DNA from: Candidatus Blastococcus massiliensis AP3
GTDB lineage: Bacteria > Actinomycetota > Actinomycetes > Mycobacteriales > Geodermatophilaceae
NCBI RefSeq assembly: GCF_000582785.1
Contig: NZ_HG931174.1
Coordinates: 134,899-198,898, forward strand
DNA: 64,000 bases
Direction of reading: 5' to 3'
Under the pieces are notes generated by a model. It saw only the letters and a program-made list of their open reading frames with translations. It was not told the origin of the DNA and searched no databases. Positions within the stretch are counted from its first letter, which is position 1. Each line of letters starts with the position of its first letter. Position numbers and translations under genes: made by a program. Below, in pieces: positions 50,314-61,254 of the stretch.

Positions 50314-51594
50314 TCAGCCCGGGCGCTCGGTGCGCCGGACGTCGGCGCCGAGACCCTGCAGCTGCTCGACGAAGTGGGGGTAGCCACGGTCGACGTGGTG
50401 CACGTCCTGCACCTCGGTGACGCCGTCGGAGAGCAGACCGGCCAGCACGAGCCCCGCGCCCGCCCGGATGTCCGTGGCCACGACGGGTGCGCTGGAGAGG
50501 CGCTCGCGGCCACGGACGACGGCGTGGTGCCCGTCGATGCGCACGTCAGCACCGAGGCGCACCAGCTCGTTGACGAACATGAACCGGCCCTCGAACACGT
50601 TCTCGGTGATCAGCGCCGTGCCCGTCGAGACCGCGGCCAGGGCCACCGCCATGGGCTGCAGATCGGTCGGGAAGCCCGGGAAGGGCAGCGTGACGACGTC
50701 GACGCCCTTCGGCCGGTCTGTCATGGCCACGCGCAGCCCGTCGGGCCGCACCTCGACGGTGGCGCCGGCGTCGGCGAGCTTGTCGAGGACGACCCGCAGG
50801 TGCCCGGCCACCGCCCCCTCGATGACGACGTCGCCCCGGGTCATGACCGCCCCGATCGCCCACGTGCCGGCGACGATGCGGTCGGGCACGGTCGTGAAGG
50901 TGACCGGCGTGAGCCCCTCGACGCCGTCGACGGTGATCGTGGAGGTGCCCGCGCCCTCGATGCGCGCGCCCATCGCGGTGAGCATCGCGCAGAGATCGGC
51001 GATCTCCGGTTCCCGCGCGGCGTTGTCGATGACCGTCGTCCCCCGGGCCAGGACGGCGGCCATGACCAGGTTCTCCGTGGCACCCACGGACGGGAAGTCC
51101 AGCCAGATCGAGGTGCCGGTCAGCCGCGGCGCGGTGGCCACGAGGAAGCCGTGCTCGCTGACGATGGTCGCGCCGAGCCGCTCCAGCCCGGCGATGTGCA
51201 TGTCCAGCCCTCGGGAGCCGATGGCGTCCCCGCCGGGGAGTGCCACCCGGGCGCTGCCGCAGCGGGCGACCAGCGGCCCCAGCACGCTGATCGAGGCACG
51301 CATGCGGCGCACGAGGTCGTAGTCGGTCTCGGTCGACGGCTGGTCCGGCACGTCGACGACGACCCGCCCACCCCCGCCGCTGCCGGGCGAGGGCGTGTAG
51401 GTGACCTCGCAGCCGAGGCGGCGCAGCACCTCGCTCATGATCGCCACGTCGAGGATGTCGGGTACCTCGTCGATCGCCGTGCGGCCCGGAGCGAGCAGCG
51501 CGGCGGCCATGAGCTTCAGTGCGCTGTTCTTCGCCCCGGTGACCCGGACCCGGCCCGTCAGTGCCGTTCCGCCGGACACCTCGAAGCACTCCAC
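50314..51594 (-). CDS. murA: UDP-N-acetylglucosamine 1-carboxyvinyltransferase
   Basis: MurA (426 aa) transfers enolpyruvate from PEP to UDP-GlcNAc, the first committed step of peptidoglycan synthesis. It has [15 protein letters not shown] with the Lys-Asn pair at 22-23 and the loop [15 protein letters not shown]. The residue equivalent to fosfomycin-reactive Cys115 of E. coli is Asp123, as in M. tuberculosis, so intrinsic fosfomycin resistance is expected. GTG 51594 has TAGGCT six nt upstream, overlapping the divergent pduO box. Confidence 0.97.
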   Translation of the reverse strand: MECFEVSGGTALTGRVRVTGAKNSALKLMAAALLAPGRTAIDEVPDILDVAIMSEVLRRLGCEVTYTPSPGSGGGGRVVVDVPDQPSTETDYDLVRRMRASISVLGPLVARCGSARVALPGGDAIGSRGLDMHIAGLERLGATIVSEHGFLVATAPRLTGTSIWLDFPSVGATENLVMAAVLARGTTVIDNAAREPEIADLCAMLTAMGARIEGAGTSTITVDGVEGLTPVTFTTVPDRIVAGTWAIGAVMTRGDVVIEGAVAGHLRVVLDKLADAGATVEVRPDGLRVAMTDRPKGVDVVTLPFPGFPTDLQPMAVALAAVSTGTALITENVFEGRFMFVNELVRLGADVRIDGHHAVVRGRERLSSAPVVATDIRAGAGLVLAGLLSDGVTEVQDVHHVDRGYPHFVEQLQGLGADVRRTERPG

Positions 51595-51600
51595 CGGGTC

Positions 51601-51610
51601 AGCCTAGGCT
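51601..51610. promoter_or_regulatory. Shared palindromic -10 for divergent murA and pduO
   Basis: AGCCTAGGCT is a perfect palindrome. On plus it reads TAGGCT at 51605-51610, 6 nt before the pduO ATG (51617). On minus it reads TAGGCT at 51601-51606, 6 nt before the murA GTG (51594). Neither side has a recognisable -35 box. Two polymerases could not bind at once. Confidence 0.75.
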
Positions 51611-51616
51611 TCCGGC

Positions 51617-52204
51617 ATGACCGTCCGGCTGACCCGCATCTACACGAAGACCGGCGACGCCGGGCAGACCCACCTCGGCGACATGAGCCGGGTGGCCAAG
51701 ACCGACCCGCGGCTGGTGGCCTACGCGGACGTGGACGAGACCAACAGCGTGCTGGGGACGGCGCTGGCCCTGGGCTCCCCGGAGCCCGCACTGGCCGATC
51801 TGCTGCGCAGCATCCAGAACGACCTGTTCGACGTCGGCGCCGACCTGTGCACCCCGGTCACGCCGGACCCGAAGTACCCGCCGCTGCGCATCACCGCCGC
51901 CTACACCGAGCGGCTCGAAGCGGCCTGCGACGAGTACAACGAGACGCTGCCCAAGCTGGACAGCTTCATCCTGCCCGGCGGCACTCCCCTGGCCGCTCTG
52001 CTGCACCAGGCGCGCGTGGTGGCCCGGCGGGCCGAGCGCAGCGTGTGGGCGCTGCTGGAGGCCGACGAGGCGGGCGGGCACACCGGCCGCAGCAACGCCG
52101 AGACCGCGCGCTACCTCAACCGGCTCTCGGACCTGCTGTTCATCCTGGCGCGCGTGGCCAACCCCGGCGGCGACATCCTCTGGCAGCCGGGCGGGCCGAA
52201 GTGA
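51617..52204 (+). CDS. pduO: ATP:cob(I)alamin adenosyltransferase (PduO type)
   Basis: A 195-aa trimeric adenosyltransferase that makes adenosylcobalamin for acyl-CoA mutases. The ATP-binding N-terminus is RIYTKTGDAGQTHLGD, then DETNSVLGTAL, and the C-terminal NAETARYLNRLSDLLFILAR signature. It matches the Rv1314c-type gene beside murA in M. tuberculosis. It supplies the cofactor for Ecm encoded 1.7 kb away. Its start and that of murA use the same palindromic -10 element. Confidence 0.95.
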   Translation: MTVRLTRIYTKTGDAGQTHLGDMSRVAKTDPRLVAYADVDETNSVLGTALALGSPEPALADLLRSIQNDLFDVGADLCTPVTPDPKYPPLRITAAYTERLEAACDEYNETLPKLDSFILPGGTPLAALLHQARVVARRAERSVWALLEADEAGGHTGRSNAETARYLNRLSDLLFILARVANPGGDILWQPGGPK

Positions 52205-52210
52205 CGTGAT

Positions 52211-52274
52211 GGAACGGCCGCCCTTCAGGGGCCCGCGCCGAGCGTGCGAGGCGTGGGGGGAAGGGTGGTCCTTC
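52211..52274. repeat. 64-bp intergenic repeat, copy 1
   Basis: GC-rich element with imperfect inverted ends (CCGCCCTTC near the left, GAAGGGTGG near the right). It is 59/64 identical to the copy at 53162-53225. It lies between convergent pduO (stop 52204) and the DUF2550 gene (stop 52277) and may act as a terminator there. Confidence 0.85.
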
Positions 52275-52276
52275 TG

Positions 52277-52678
52277 CTATCGGACCGGCGGGGCGGACTC
52301 CACCCAGGAGAGGAAGCCGGTCACCGTCGAGGGGTCCATCGCCAGATCGCGGGGTCCCTCGGCCGTCGAGCAGGAGAGGACCACGACGTCCTCGGGCAGG
52401 GCCAGGTCGTCCCGGCCGGCCCGGCGCTGGGCGGTGACCCGGAACTCGGAGCGGCCCAGCCGGTGCTGCGGGCGCACCGACAGCGACAGCGCCCGGTACC
52501 AGAGAAGCGCGTCACCGCCGTACCAGGCGACCCCCACCGACCAGCGCGGCGAGCCGGGGACCCGCAACCACATGGTCACCGCGCCGAGCCCCGACAGCAG
52601 GAACCGGCGGCGGAGCAGGAAGACCACGGCGAGCACGAGCAGGAGCACCCCGGCGAGCACCAGCAGAGCGGTGGTCAC
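52277..52678 (-). CDS. DUF2550 membrane-associated protein (Rv1312-like)
   Basis: A 133-aa protein with one N-terminal transmembrane helix (LVLAGVLLLVLAVVFLLRRR) and a DUF2550 domain (VPGSPRWSVGVAWYGGDALLWYRALSLS...). It follows atpC by 38 bp as its homologue does in mycobacteria. The function is unknown; the conserved place next to atpC is the main clue. Confidence 0.88.
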   Translation of the reverse strand: MTTALLVLAGVLLLVLAVVFLLRRRFLLSGLGAVTMWLRVPGSPRWSVGVAWYGGDALLWYRALSLSVRPQHRLGRSEFRVTAQRRAGRDDLALPEDVVVLSCSTAEGPRDLAMDPSTVTGFLSWVESAPPVR

Positions 52679-52716
52679 GGGGCGGTCCGGTCAGTCGGGG
52701 CTGGGAGCCGGCGTCC

Positions 52717-53103
52717 TCAGACGGTCTCGCCGGCGGCACGCAGCCGGGACTGCGCCCGCCGGACCGCGTCGAGCGACTCCTCGTCGTCGGCCGACCCCGC
52801 GCGCCGCAGAGCCTCGCGCGCCCGCTCGACGTCGATCTCCGTGGAGATCTCGGCCGTCTCCGCGAGGATGGACACGCCGCTCTCGGTCACCGACAGGAAT
52901 CCGCCGTGGGCGGCGACCGTGAGGTCCTCGCCCGTCTCGGTGCGGATGGTCACGACGCCACCGGGGGCCAGCTCGCCGAGCATCGGCGCGTGGCCGGGCA
53001 GCACACCGAGTTCGCCCTCGGTGGTGCGAGCGATGACCATCCTGGCCTCACCGGACCAGATCTTGCGCTCGACTGCCACCAACTCGACCTGCAGGGTCGC
53101 CAC
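52717..53103 (-). CDS. atpC: F1Fo ATP synthase epsilon subunit
   Basis: Epsilon (128 aa) of the F1 central stalk, which links rotation to catalysis and restrains ATP hydrolysis. The N-terminal beta-sandwich is [41 protein letters not shown]; the C-terminal helices are short and Arg/Ala-rich. GTG 53103 follows GAGGAGAGTC. Unusually it is separated from atpD by about 490 bp carrying a hairpin, a 64-aa ORF and a repeat, and has its own -10-like box at 53138-53143. Confidence 0.96.
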   Translation of the reverse strand: MATLQVELVAVERKIWSGEARMVIARTTEGELGVLPGHAPMLGELAPGGVVTIRTETGEDLTVAAHGGFLSVTESGVSILAETAEISTEIDVERAREALRRAGSADDEESLDAVRRAQSRLRAAGETV

Positions 53104-53137
53104 GACTCTCCTCGGGGGTGCACGGGACGGAACTGTC

Positions 53138-53143
53138 ACTCTA
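53138..53143 (-). promoter_or_regulatory. Candidate atpC promoter -10 (TAGAGT)
   Basis: TAGAGT on the minus strand lies 34 bp before the atpC start, leaving room for a short leader with the ribosome site. The -35 region would fall in the end of the 64-bp repeat and has no strong consensus. Confidence 0.4.
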
Positions 53144-53161
53144 ACCGCGCAGCTCCGGTCC

Positions 53162-53225
53162 GGAACGGCCACCCTTCAGGGCCCCGCGCCGAGCCTGCGA
53201 GTCGTGGGGGGAAGAGTGGTCCTTC
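53162..53225. repeat. 64-bp intergenic repeat, copy 2
   Basis: Second copy of the 52211-52274 element, same orientation, 59/64 identical. It fills the gap between the stop of the 64-aa ORF and the atpC promoter region. CCCTTC/GAAG and CCCC/GGGG arms can form a hairpin, with one mismatch in the outer arm. Confidence 0.85.
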
Positions 53226-53226
53226 G

Positions 53227-53421
53227 TCAGGCGGCGCGGCGGTACAGCAGCGTGAAGCGGCCGACCCGGACCCACGGATGCCGGACGGTCGAGGGCGGCG
53301 CCCACTCGTCGACGGTGAACCGGGGCTGCTCGACCGGCTGCTCGGGCGCGTAGGGCGCCCAGGTCCAGCCGAGCTCGTCACGATCGGCGGTGTGCTCGTG
53401 CAGTGCGCTGATCTGATCCAC
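53227..53421 (-). CDS. 64-aa hypothetical protein between atpD and atpC
   Basis: An open frame coding 64 aa from GTG 53421 (an in-frame GTG at 53517 would give 96). It has a Trp/Pro-rich centre (ELGWTWAPYAPEQPVE) and a basic end (HPWVRVGRFTLLYRRAA). No family is recognised and there is no membrane helix. An AGGGG site lies 6 nt before GTG 53421, and a 7-bp hairpin (53439-53457) precedes it. Its place inside the ATP synthase locus is odd. Codon bias is compatible with real coding, but confidence is moderate. Confidence 0.55.
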   Translation of the reverse strand: MDQISALHEHTADRDELGWTWAPYAPEQPVEQPRFTVDEWAPPSTVRHPWVRVGRFTLLYRRAA

Positions 53422-53537
53422 GTCGAACCCCTGCGACGGCGTCCGCCGGTCGGACGCTCCTCCTGATGGTCGGCACAACCGGCCGTCCGCTGGAGGGGTG
53501 TGACCTGAAGAACACACGGTCGGGTGACAGGAACGCC

Positions 53538-53572
53538 GACGGCCGGGCCCCCGCGAGGGAGACCCGGCCGTC
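53538..53572 (-). terminator. Hairpin directly downstream of atpD
   Basis: GACGGCCGGG / CCCGGCCGTC, a perfect 10-bp stem with a 15-nt loop that can itself pair CCCC with GAGGG, begins 21 bp after the atpD stop. It is well placed to end the atpB-D transcript before atpC. Confidence 0.75.
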
Positions 53573-53593
53573 AGTGACGTTCGGAGCGGACCG

Positions 53594-56081
<2,488 letters not shown>

Positions 56082-56084
56082 GGG

Positions 56085-57722
56085 TCAGGCCTTCTTCTTG
56101 ACCTGGACGCGCTCCTGGCCCCGCTCGGATGCGTCCATCGCCTCGGCCTCGGGCTCGTTCACCTTGAGGGACTCGCCCTCGCCGGTGGTGAACTGCTCGT
56201 AGAACGCCTCGACGGCGCGCTCCAGAGCGGACACGGTGTCGTCCTCGAGCTTCTTCGACGTCCGGATGGTGTCGAAGATGCCGTTGTCACCGCGGGCGAT
56301 GTAGTCCAGGAACTCCGACTCGAAGCGGCGCACGTCGCTCACCGGCACCACGTCGAGCTTGCCGGTCGTGCCCAGCCACAGGGACACGACCTCGCGCTCG
56401 ACCGGGTACGGCGAGTACTGGCCCTGCTTGAGCAGCTCGACCAGGCGCATCCCACGGTCCAGCGTCGCGCGGCTGGAGGCGTCGAGGTCCGACGAGAACG
56501 AGGCGAAGGCCTCCAGCTCGCGGTACTGGGCGAGGTCGAGGCGCAGGCGGCCGGCCACGGACTTCATGGCCTTGATCTGCGCCGACCCACCCACGCGGGA
56601 CACCGAGATGCCGACGTTGATGGCCGGACGGACACCGGAGTTGAACAGACCCGTCTCCAGGAAGATCTGCCCATCGGTGATCGAGATGACGTTGGTCGGG
56701 ATGTACGCCGACACGTCGTTGCCCTTGGTCTCGATCAGCGGCAGGCCGGTCATCGAGCCGGCACCGAGCTCGTCGGAGAGCTTCGCGCAGCGCTCCAGCA
56801 GGCGGGAGTGCAGGTAGAAGACGTCGCCCGGGTAGGCCTCGCGGCCCGGCGGGCGGCGCAGCAGCAGCGACACCGCGCGGTAGGCCTCGGCCTGCTTCGA
56901 CAGGTCGTCGAAGACGATCAGGACGTGCTTGCCCTCGTACATCCAGTGCTGGCCGATGGCCGAGCCGGTGTAGGGGGCGATGTACTTGAAGCCCGCGGCC
57001 TCGGACGCCGGGGCGGCGACGATGGTCGTGTACTCCATCGCGCCGGCCTCCTCGAGGGAGGCGCGGATCGCCGCGATCGTCGAGCCCTTCTGGCCGACGG
57101 CGACGTAGATGCAGCGGACCTGCTGGGACGGGTCGCCGGTCGCCCAGGCTTCCTTCTGGTTGATGATCGTGTCGGTCACGATCGCCGTCTTGCCGGTCTG
57201 CCGGTCGCCGATGACCAGCTGGCGCTGGCCGCGGCCGATCGGGGTCATGGCGTCGATGGCCTTGATCCCGGTCTGCAGGGGCTCGTGCACCGACTGCCGC
57301 TGCACGACGGTCGGCGCCTGGAGCTCCAGGGCGCGGCGGCCCGTGGTGGCGATCGGGCCGGCACCGTCGATCGGGTTGCCCAGCGGGTCGACGACGCGGC
57401 CGAGGTAGCCGTCGCCGACGGGCACCGACAGCACCTCTCCGGTGCGGCGGACCTGCTGGCCCTCCTCGATGCCGGCGAAGTCACCCAGGACGACGACGCC
57501 GATCTCGCGCACGTCGAGGTTCAGGGCCAGACCGCGGACGCCGCTCTCGAACTCGAGCAGCTCGTTGGTCATGACCGAGGGCAGGCCCTCGACGCGGGCG
57601 ATGCCGTCGCCCGCCTCGGTGACCGTGCCGACCTCTTCGCGCGAGACGTCGGGCCGGTACTCGGTGACGTAGTTCTGGATGGCACTGCGGATCTCGTCTG
57701 CGGAGATCGTCAGCTCGGCCAT
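56085..57722 (-). CDS. atpA: F1Fo ATP synthase alpha subunit
   Basis: Non-catalytic nucleotide-binding subunit (545 aa). Walker A is [10 protein letters not shown], then [27 protein letters not shown] and the arginine-finger region [14 protein letters not shown]. The C-terminus has a ~35-residue acidic-then-basic extension (ending QVQVKKKA-like Lys tail), as seen in mycobacterial alpha, where it suppresses ATP hydrolysis. ATG 57722 follows GGGAAGAGGA. Confidence 0.98.
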   Translation of the reverse strand: MAELTISADEIRSAIQNYVTEYRPDVSREEVGTVTEAGDGIARVEGLPSVMTNELLEFESGVRGLALNLDVREIGVVVLGDFAGIEEGQQVRRTGEVLSVPVGDGYLGRVVDPLGNPIDGAGPIATTGRRALELQAPTVVQRQSVHEPLQTGIKAIDAMTPIGRGQRQLVIGDRQTGKTAIVTDTIINQKEAWATGDPSQQVRCIYVAVGQKGSTIAAIRASLEEAGAMEYTTIVAAPASEAAGFKYIAPYTGSAIGQHWMYEGKHVLIVFDDLSKQAEAYRAVSLLLRRPPGREAYPGDVFYLHSRLLERCAKLSDELGAGSMTGLPLIETKGNDVSAYIPTNVISITDGQIFLETGLFNSGVRPAINVGISVSRVGGSAQIKAMKSVAGRLRLDLAQYRELEAFASFSSDLDASSRATLDRGMRLVELLKQGQYSPYPVEREVVSLWLGTTGKLDVVPVSDVRRFESEFLDYIARGDNGIFDTIRTSKKLEDDTVSALERAVEAFYEQFTTGEGESLKVNEPEAEAMDASERGQERVQVKKKA

Positions 57723-57778
57723 GGCTCTGGTCCTCTTCCCTGCGGGGTGCTTGGTCGATGTGGGGTCGGAGCGGGCGG

Positions 57779-58654
57779 TCAGCCGGCCAGCCGCCGTCGG
57801 GCGGCTTCCAGCCGGTGGAGGATGCTGCCGTCGATGACCTCGTCGCCGACGTGGACGACGAGACCGCCCAGCACGTCGGGGTCGACGATCACCTGGATGC
57901 CGACGGTCCGCCCGTACAGCCGGCCGAGCACGTCGGCGAGCCGCTGTTCCTGGGCGCTGGTGAGGGCGACGGCGCTGGTCACCCGGGCCACGGACTGACC
58001 GCGACGGTTGCTGGCCACCTGCGAGAGACGCTCGATCGCGTTCTCCGCGGCCCCGACGTGCGGGCCGGTCAGGATGTTCCGCAGCAGCTGCTCGGTCACC
58101 GGGCTGACCCGGCCGGAGAGCAGCCGGTCCAGCAGCGCCTTCCGGCCCTCGACGGGGGCCTTCCGGTCGCCGAGGATCCGTGCGAGCTCGCGGTCGCCGG
58201 CGACGATGCGCCCGAACCGGAAGAGCTCGTCCTCGACGCTGTCGAGCTCTCCGCTCACGGCCGCGGCGTCCAGGGACGCCTCGGTGGCCACGGTGGTCGC
58301 GGCGTCGACCAGGTCGAGGGGACGCGACCAGCGCTGCCGGGCGATGGTCTGGACCAGGTCCAGGGCGGTGGCGGACAGCTGGGACCCGAACAGGCGCTGC
58401 ACCAGGGCGGCGCGCTCGTCGGGCTTGCCCGCCGGGTCCGCCATGGCCCGGCGCAGCGTCAGCTGGCTGTCGAGCACCCGCGCGACGGCGAACAGCTCGT
58501 CGGCCAGCGCCAGCAGCTCCGCTCCGGTGGCGGCGCGCGGCGGCTGACCGGTGAGCCGGTCCTTCGCCTTCTCGAGGAGCCCGGAGGAAGGACGGGTCAA
58601 CTGCTCCAGGCGCTCCCGCACCTGGAGCGTCGCCGCCCGGCTGGAGGCCTCCAT
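57779..58654 (-). CDS. atpH: F1Fo ATP synthase delta subunit
   Basis: Peripheral-stalk subunit (291 aa) holding F1 to subunit b. The OSCP/delta core is in the C-terminal two-thirds ([23 protein letters not shown], ... [22 protein letters not shown]). The N-terminal ~70 residues are an extra segment, so it is longer than the ~180-aa E. coli delta but shorter than the mycobacterial b-delta fusion. ATG 58654 overlaps the atpF stop (ATGA). Confidence 0.95.
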   Translation of the reverse strand: MEASSRAATLQVRERLEQLTRPSSGLLEKAKDRLTGQPPRAATGAELLALADELFAVARVLDSQLTLRRAMADPAGKPDERAALVQRLFGSQLSATALDLVQTIARQRWSRPLDLVDAATTVATEASLDAAAVSGELDSVEDELFRFGRIVAGDRELARILGDRKAPVEGRKALLDRLLSGRVSPVTEQLLRNILTGPHVGAAENAIERLSQVASNRRGQSVARVTSAVALTSAQEQRLADVLGRLYGRTVGIQVIVDPDVLGGLVVHVGDEVIDGSILHRLEAARRRLAG

Positions 58655-59226
58655 CAGCGGTTGCTCTCGCCCACGGGCACGGCCCCGCCGCGACCGTCAC
58701 CGGTCGCGGCCATGCCGTCGAGCTCGTCGAGGAAGCGGTCGACCGTGCCGCTGCGCCGGGCGTCCTCGGCGAGCGACTCGCCGACCACCCGGCCGGCCAG
58801 GTCGACGGCCAGCGCGCCGATCTGCCCGCGCAGCTCGTGCACGATCTGCTGCCGCTGGGCGGCGAGCTGCTCCTCGCCGCGGGCGCGGATGCGGTCCGAC
58901 TCCTCCTGAGCCTGGGCGCGCAGCTCCTCGAGGATCTGCTGTCCCTCGGCCCGGGCGGCGTCACGGATCTGCGCCGACTCGTTGCGCGCCTCGGCCAGCT
59001 GGGCGCGGTACTGCTCCAGCGCAGCCTTCGCCTCGACCTCCATCGCCTCGGCGCGCTCGATGCCCCCCTCGATCGCCGCGCGACGGGCCTGGAATGCCTT
59101 CTCGAACTGCGGTGCGACGAACTTCCACACCACGAAGAGGAGGACCAGGAACGCGATCGTCCCGATGATGATCTCGCCGACCACCGGGAGGAGCGGGTTC
59201 GGGCTCTCCGCAGCCAGGATGCTCAT
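58654..59226 (-). CDS. atpF: F1Fo ATP synthase b subunit
   Basis: Peripheral-stalk subunit (190 aa): one N-terminal membrane helix ([20 protein letters not shown]) followed by a long charged coiled coil rich in Ala, Glu, Arg and Gln, ending in an [13 protein letters not shown] region that meets delta. ATG 59226 lies 49 bp after atpE. It overlaps atpH by four bases. Confidence 0.97.
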   Translation of the reverse strand: MSILAAESPNPLLPVVGEIIIGTIAFLVLLFVVWKFVAPQFEKAFQARRAAIEGGIERAEAMEVEAKAALEQYRAQLAEARNESAQIRDAARAEGQQILEELRAQAQEESDRIRARGEEQLAAQRQQIVHELRGQIGALAVDLAGRVVGESLAEDARRSGTVDRFLDELDGMAATGDGRGGAVPVGESNR

Positions 59227-59275
59227 GCTTCAGTGTCCCGTCTGGATTGGGTTGTCCATGCCTCGGCGGGCTGGA

Positions 59276-59503
59276 TCAGGTGCCGTAGACGAGCGGGGCG
59301 ACGAAGCCGATCAGCGCGAGCGCCTCGGCGAGGGCGAACCCGAGGAAGGCGTAGGTACGGGTCAGACCGGCCGACTCGGGCTGGCGGGCGGTCGCCTGGA
59401 TGTAGGCGGCCCACACCAGGCCGACACCGATGCCGGGGCCGATCGTGGCGATGCCGTAGCCGACCGAGCCGATGCTGCCGGTCATCTCTGCGAGAACGTC
59501 CAT
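59276..59503 (-). CDS. atpE: F1Fo ATP synthase c subunit
   Basis: Rotor ring proteolipid of 75 aa. Helix 1 carries the packing motif [16 protein letters not shown], the loop is ARQPE, and helix 2 holds the proton-carrying Glu60 in [12 protein letters not shown]. No sodium-type ligand set (Gln/Ser pair) is obvious, so it is probably proton-driven. This is also the bedaquiline target site in mycobacteria. An AGGAGG ribosome site lies about 12 nt before the ATG. About 105 bp separates it from atpB. Confidence 0.97.
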   Translation of the reverse strand: MDVLAEMTGSIGSVGYGIATIGPGIGVGLVWAAYIQATARQPESAGLTRTYAFLGFALAEALALIGFVAPLVYGT

Positions 59504-59609
59504 TGCGGGGTGTTCCTCCTGTGTCGTCGCCCGGTGGTCACCGAGCGGCTGGCGGGGTCGTGCGGTGGTGCAGTGCGTGGGGCGACCGCGGGGCGGCCAC
59601 CGGATCAGA

Positions 59610-60437
59610 TCAGTGCGCGGCCTCGACGGAACCGTTGAGGTAGGTGCCCATCAGCATGGTGAAGACGTAGGCCTGCAGGAAGATGATCAGCAGCTCGAAG
59701 AACGTCATCACGAGCGCCATGAGCGCCGACAGCGGGAAGAAGATCACGGAGAAGTTGCCGACCTGGAACAGGTAGACCGCGCCCAGCGCGAACGTCACCA
59801 GCAGCATGTGGCCGGCGAACAGGTTGGCGAAGAGTCGGATCGCCAGGGTGAACGGCCGGACGATGAAGTTCTGCAGCAGCTCCAGCGGCGTCACCAGGAT
59901 GTAGGCGGCCTTGGGCACGCCCGGCAGGAACATGATGTCGCGGAAGTAGGGCCACAGGCCCTGGTTCTTGATGCCGACCGCGATGTAGACGAACCAGCAG
60001 ATCAGCGCGAGGACCAGCGGGAAGGAGAACCGCGCCATCGGGGAGATCTGGATGCCGGGGATGATCGCGAGCGCGTTGTTGGCGAGGATGAAGAAGAACA
60101 GGGACGCCAGGAACGGCGCGAAGGGAAGACCCTTCGGTCCGACCACGTCGCGGGCGATGCCGTCGCGCACCAGGGAGTACCCCGACTCGCCGAGGAACTG
60201 CAGGCGCCCCGGGACGATCTCGGCCTTGCGGGCGGCCATCACCAGGAAGACCAGGATCGCCGCGGTCGCGAGCCACAGCGCCAGGATGATCCGGTCGATG
60301 TCGAACTGGATGCCGAGGACCGAGAAGCCGAAGAGCGTCTCGGGGAAGAACTCCCCGACACCCGGAGGGGTGAAGCCGCCGCCGGGGTCGCTCTCCACGG
60401 CGAGGAGGTCGCCGAGCGCGTGGGCGCTGGAGGTCAC
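59610..60437 (-). CDS. atpB: F1Fo ATP synthase a subunit
   Basis: Membrane stator (275 aa) with five or six helices forming the proton half-channels. The key arginine lies in [18 protein letters not shown], and the conserved end is [18 protein letters not shown]. The N-terminal part ([21 protein letters not shown]) is typical. GTG 60437 overlaps the atpZ/I-like gene (GTGA), so the locus starts upstream of it. Confidence 0.97.
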   Translation of the reverse strand: MTSSAHALGDLLAVESDPGGGFTPPGVGEFFPETLFGFSVLGIQFDIDRIILALWLATAAILVFLVMAARKAEIVPGRLQFLGESGYSLVRDGIARDVVGPKGLPFAPFLASLFFFILANNALAIIPGIQISPMARFSFPLVLALICWFVYIAVGIKNQGLWPYFRDIMFLPGVPKAAYILVTPLELLQNFIVRPFTLAIRLFANLFAGHMLLVTFALGAVYLFQVGNFSVIFFPLSALMALVMTFFELLIIFLQAYVFTMLMGTYLNGSVEAAH

Positions 60438-60760
60438 CGTTGTCCCTTCTGCGTCACGGACCGGCTAGCTCGCCCGCCCGTGGTGTGGCTGCTCCGCGAC
60501 CCGGGGGGTGGATCGACGGCTCCGTACTTGACGACGACCACGTAGATCGCCACTGCCATGCCGAGGACGATGCCGATCGGGGCGAACAGGCGCAGGTCCA
60601 GCCACCGGTCGATCAGCCACCCGACCCCACCCCACACGGCCATACCGGAGATGAGCGTCCCGGTGACCGACCAGCCGATGTCCGCCCCACTGGGCTGACG
60701 GGCTGGACTGGCAGGGCGTGATCGAGCGCTCCCGTTGTCGCGGGAGGTGTTCTCGGCCAT
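60434..60760 (-). CDS. AtpZ/AtpI-like membrane protein
   Basis: A 108-aa protein with two helices (GWSVTGTLISGMAVWGGVGWLID and APIGIVLGMAVAIYVVVV) and charged ends. The GWLID motif is typical of the AtpZ/ATPase gene 1 family that aids c-ring assembly or Mg2+ handling. It overlaps atpB by four bases. Confidence 0.85.
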   Translation of the reverse strand: MAENTSRDNGSARSRPASPARQPSGADIGWSVTGTLISGMAVWGGVGWLIDRWLDLRLFAPIGIVLGMAVAIYVVVVKYGAVDPPPGSRSSHTTGGRASRSVTQKGQR

Positions 60761-60786
60761 CGGATCGGAGACTATCAGCCGCCCTT

Positions 60787-61254
60787 TCAGGCCTTCTCCG
60801 CCTCCGAGTCACGTGCCCCCGGAGGCGGGGCGGGAGCCGGTACGTACTGCAGCTGCCGGGTCCACACCCAGCGCAGCTGGACGACGCTCCAGAGCAGCGC
60901 TCCGACGACCACCGACCACCCCACGGTGCGCCGGTCCAGCCACCCGTCCTCCGGCAGCCCGGTGAACACCGGGAAGAGCACCAGCGCCTTCACGCCGAAG
61001 GCCAGCAGCGCGGCCGGGAGGGTGAGCGTGTCCCCTATCCGGCCCGCGAAGGCGACGGCCAGCCCGGACACGGCGAAGAAAGCGGTCACGATCACGGCGG
61101 TCACCGCGATCGCGGCGGCGTGCTCCCACCCGGCCACCAGACCGGCCACCGGGGCGGCCACGGCAGCGATGGCGGCGGTGACCAGGGTGCCGACGCGCAG
61201 GAACGACAGGTCCCAGGGTGCGGTGGGGCCGGCAGCCCGCGGCGAAGTGCTCAT
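60787..61254 (-). CDS. ATP synthase-linked membrane protein (Rv1303-like)
   Basis: A 155-aa protein with four predicted helices (LRVGTLVTAAIAAVAAPVAGL onward) and a Pro/Ala/Glu tail. It corresponds by position to M. tuberculosis Rv1303, between rfe/wecA and atpB, and may be a subunit-I-like assembly factor. ATG 61254 overlaps the wecA stop (ATGA), linking cell-wall and ATPase genes in one transcript. Confidence 0.8.
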   Translation of the reverse strand: MSTSPRAAGPTAPWDLSFLRVGTLVTAAIAAVAAPVAGLVAGWEHAAAIAVTAVIVTAFFAVSGLAVAFAGRIGDTLTLPAALLAFGVKALVLFPVFTGLPEDGWLDRRTVGWSVVVGALLWSVVQLRWVWTRQLQYVPAPAPPPGARDSEAEKA

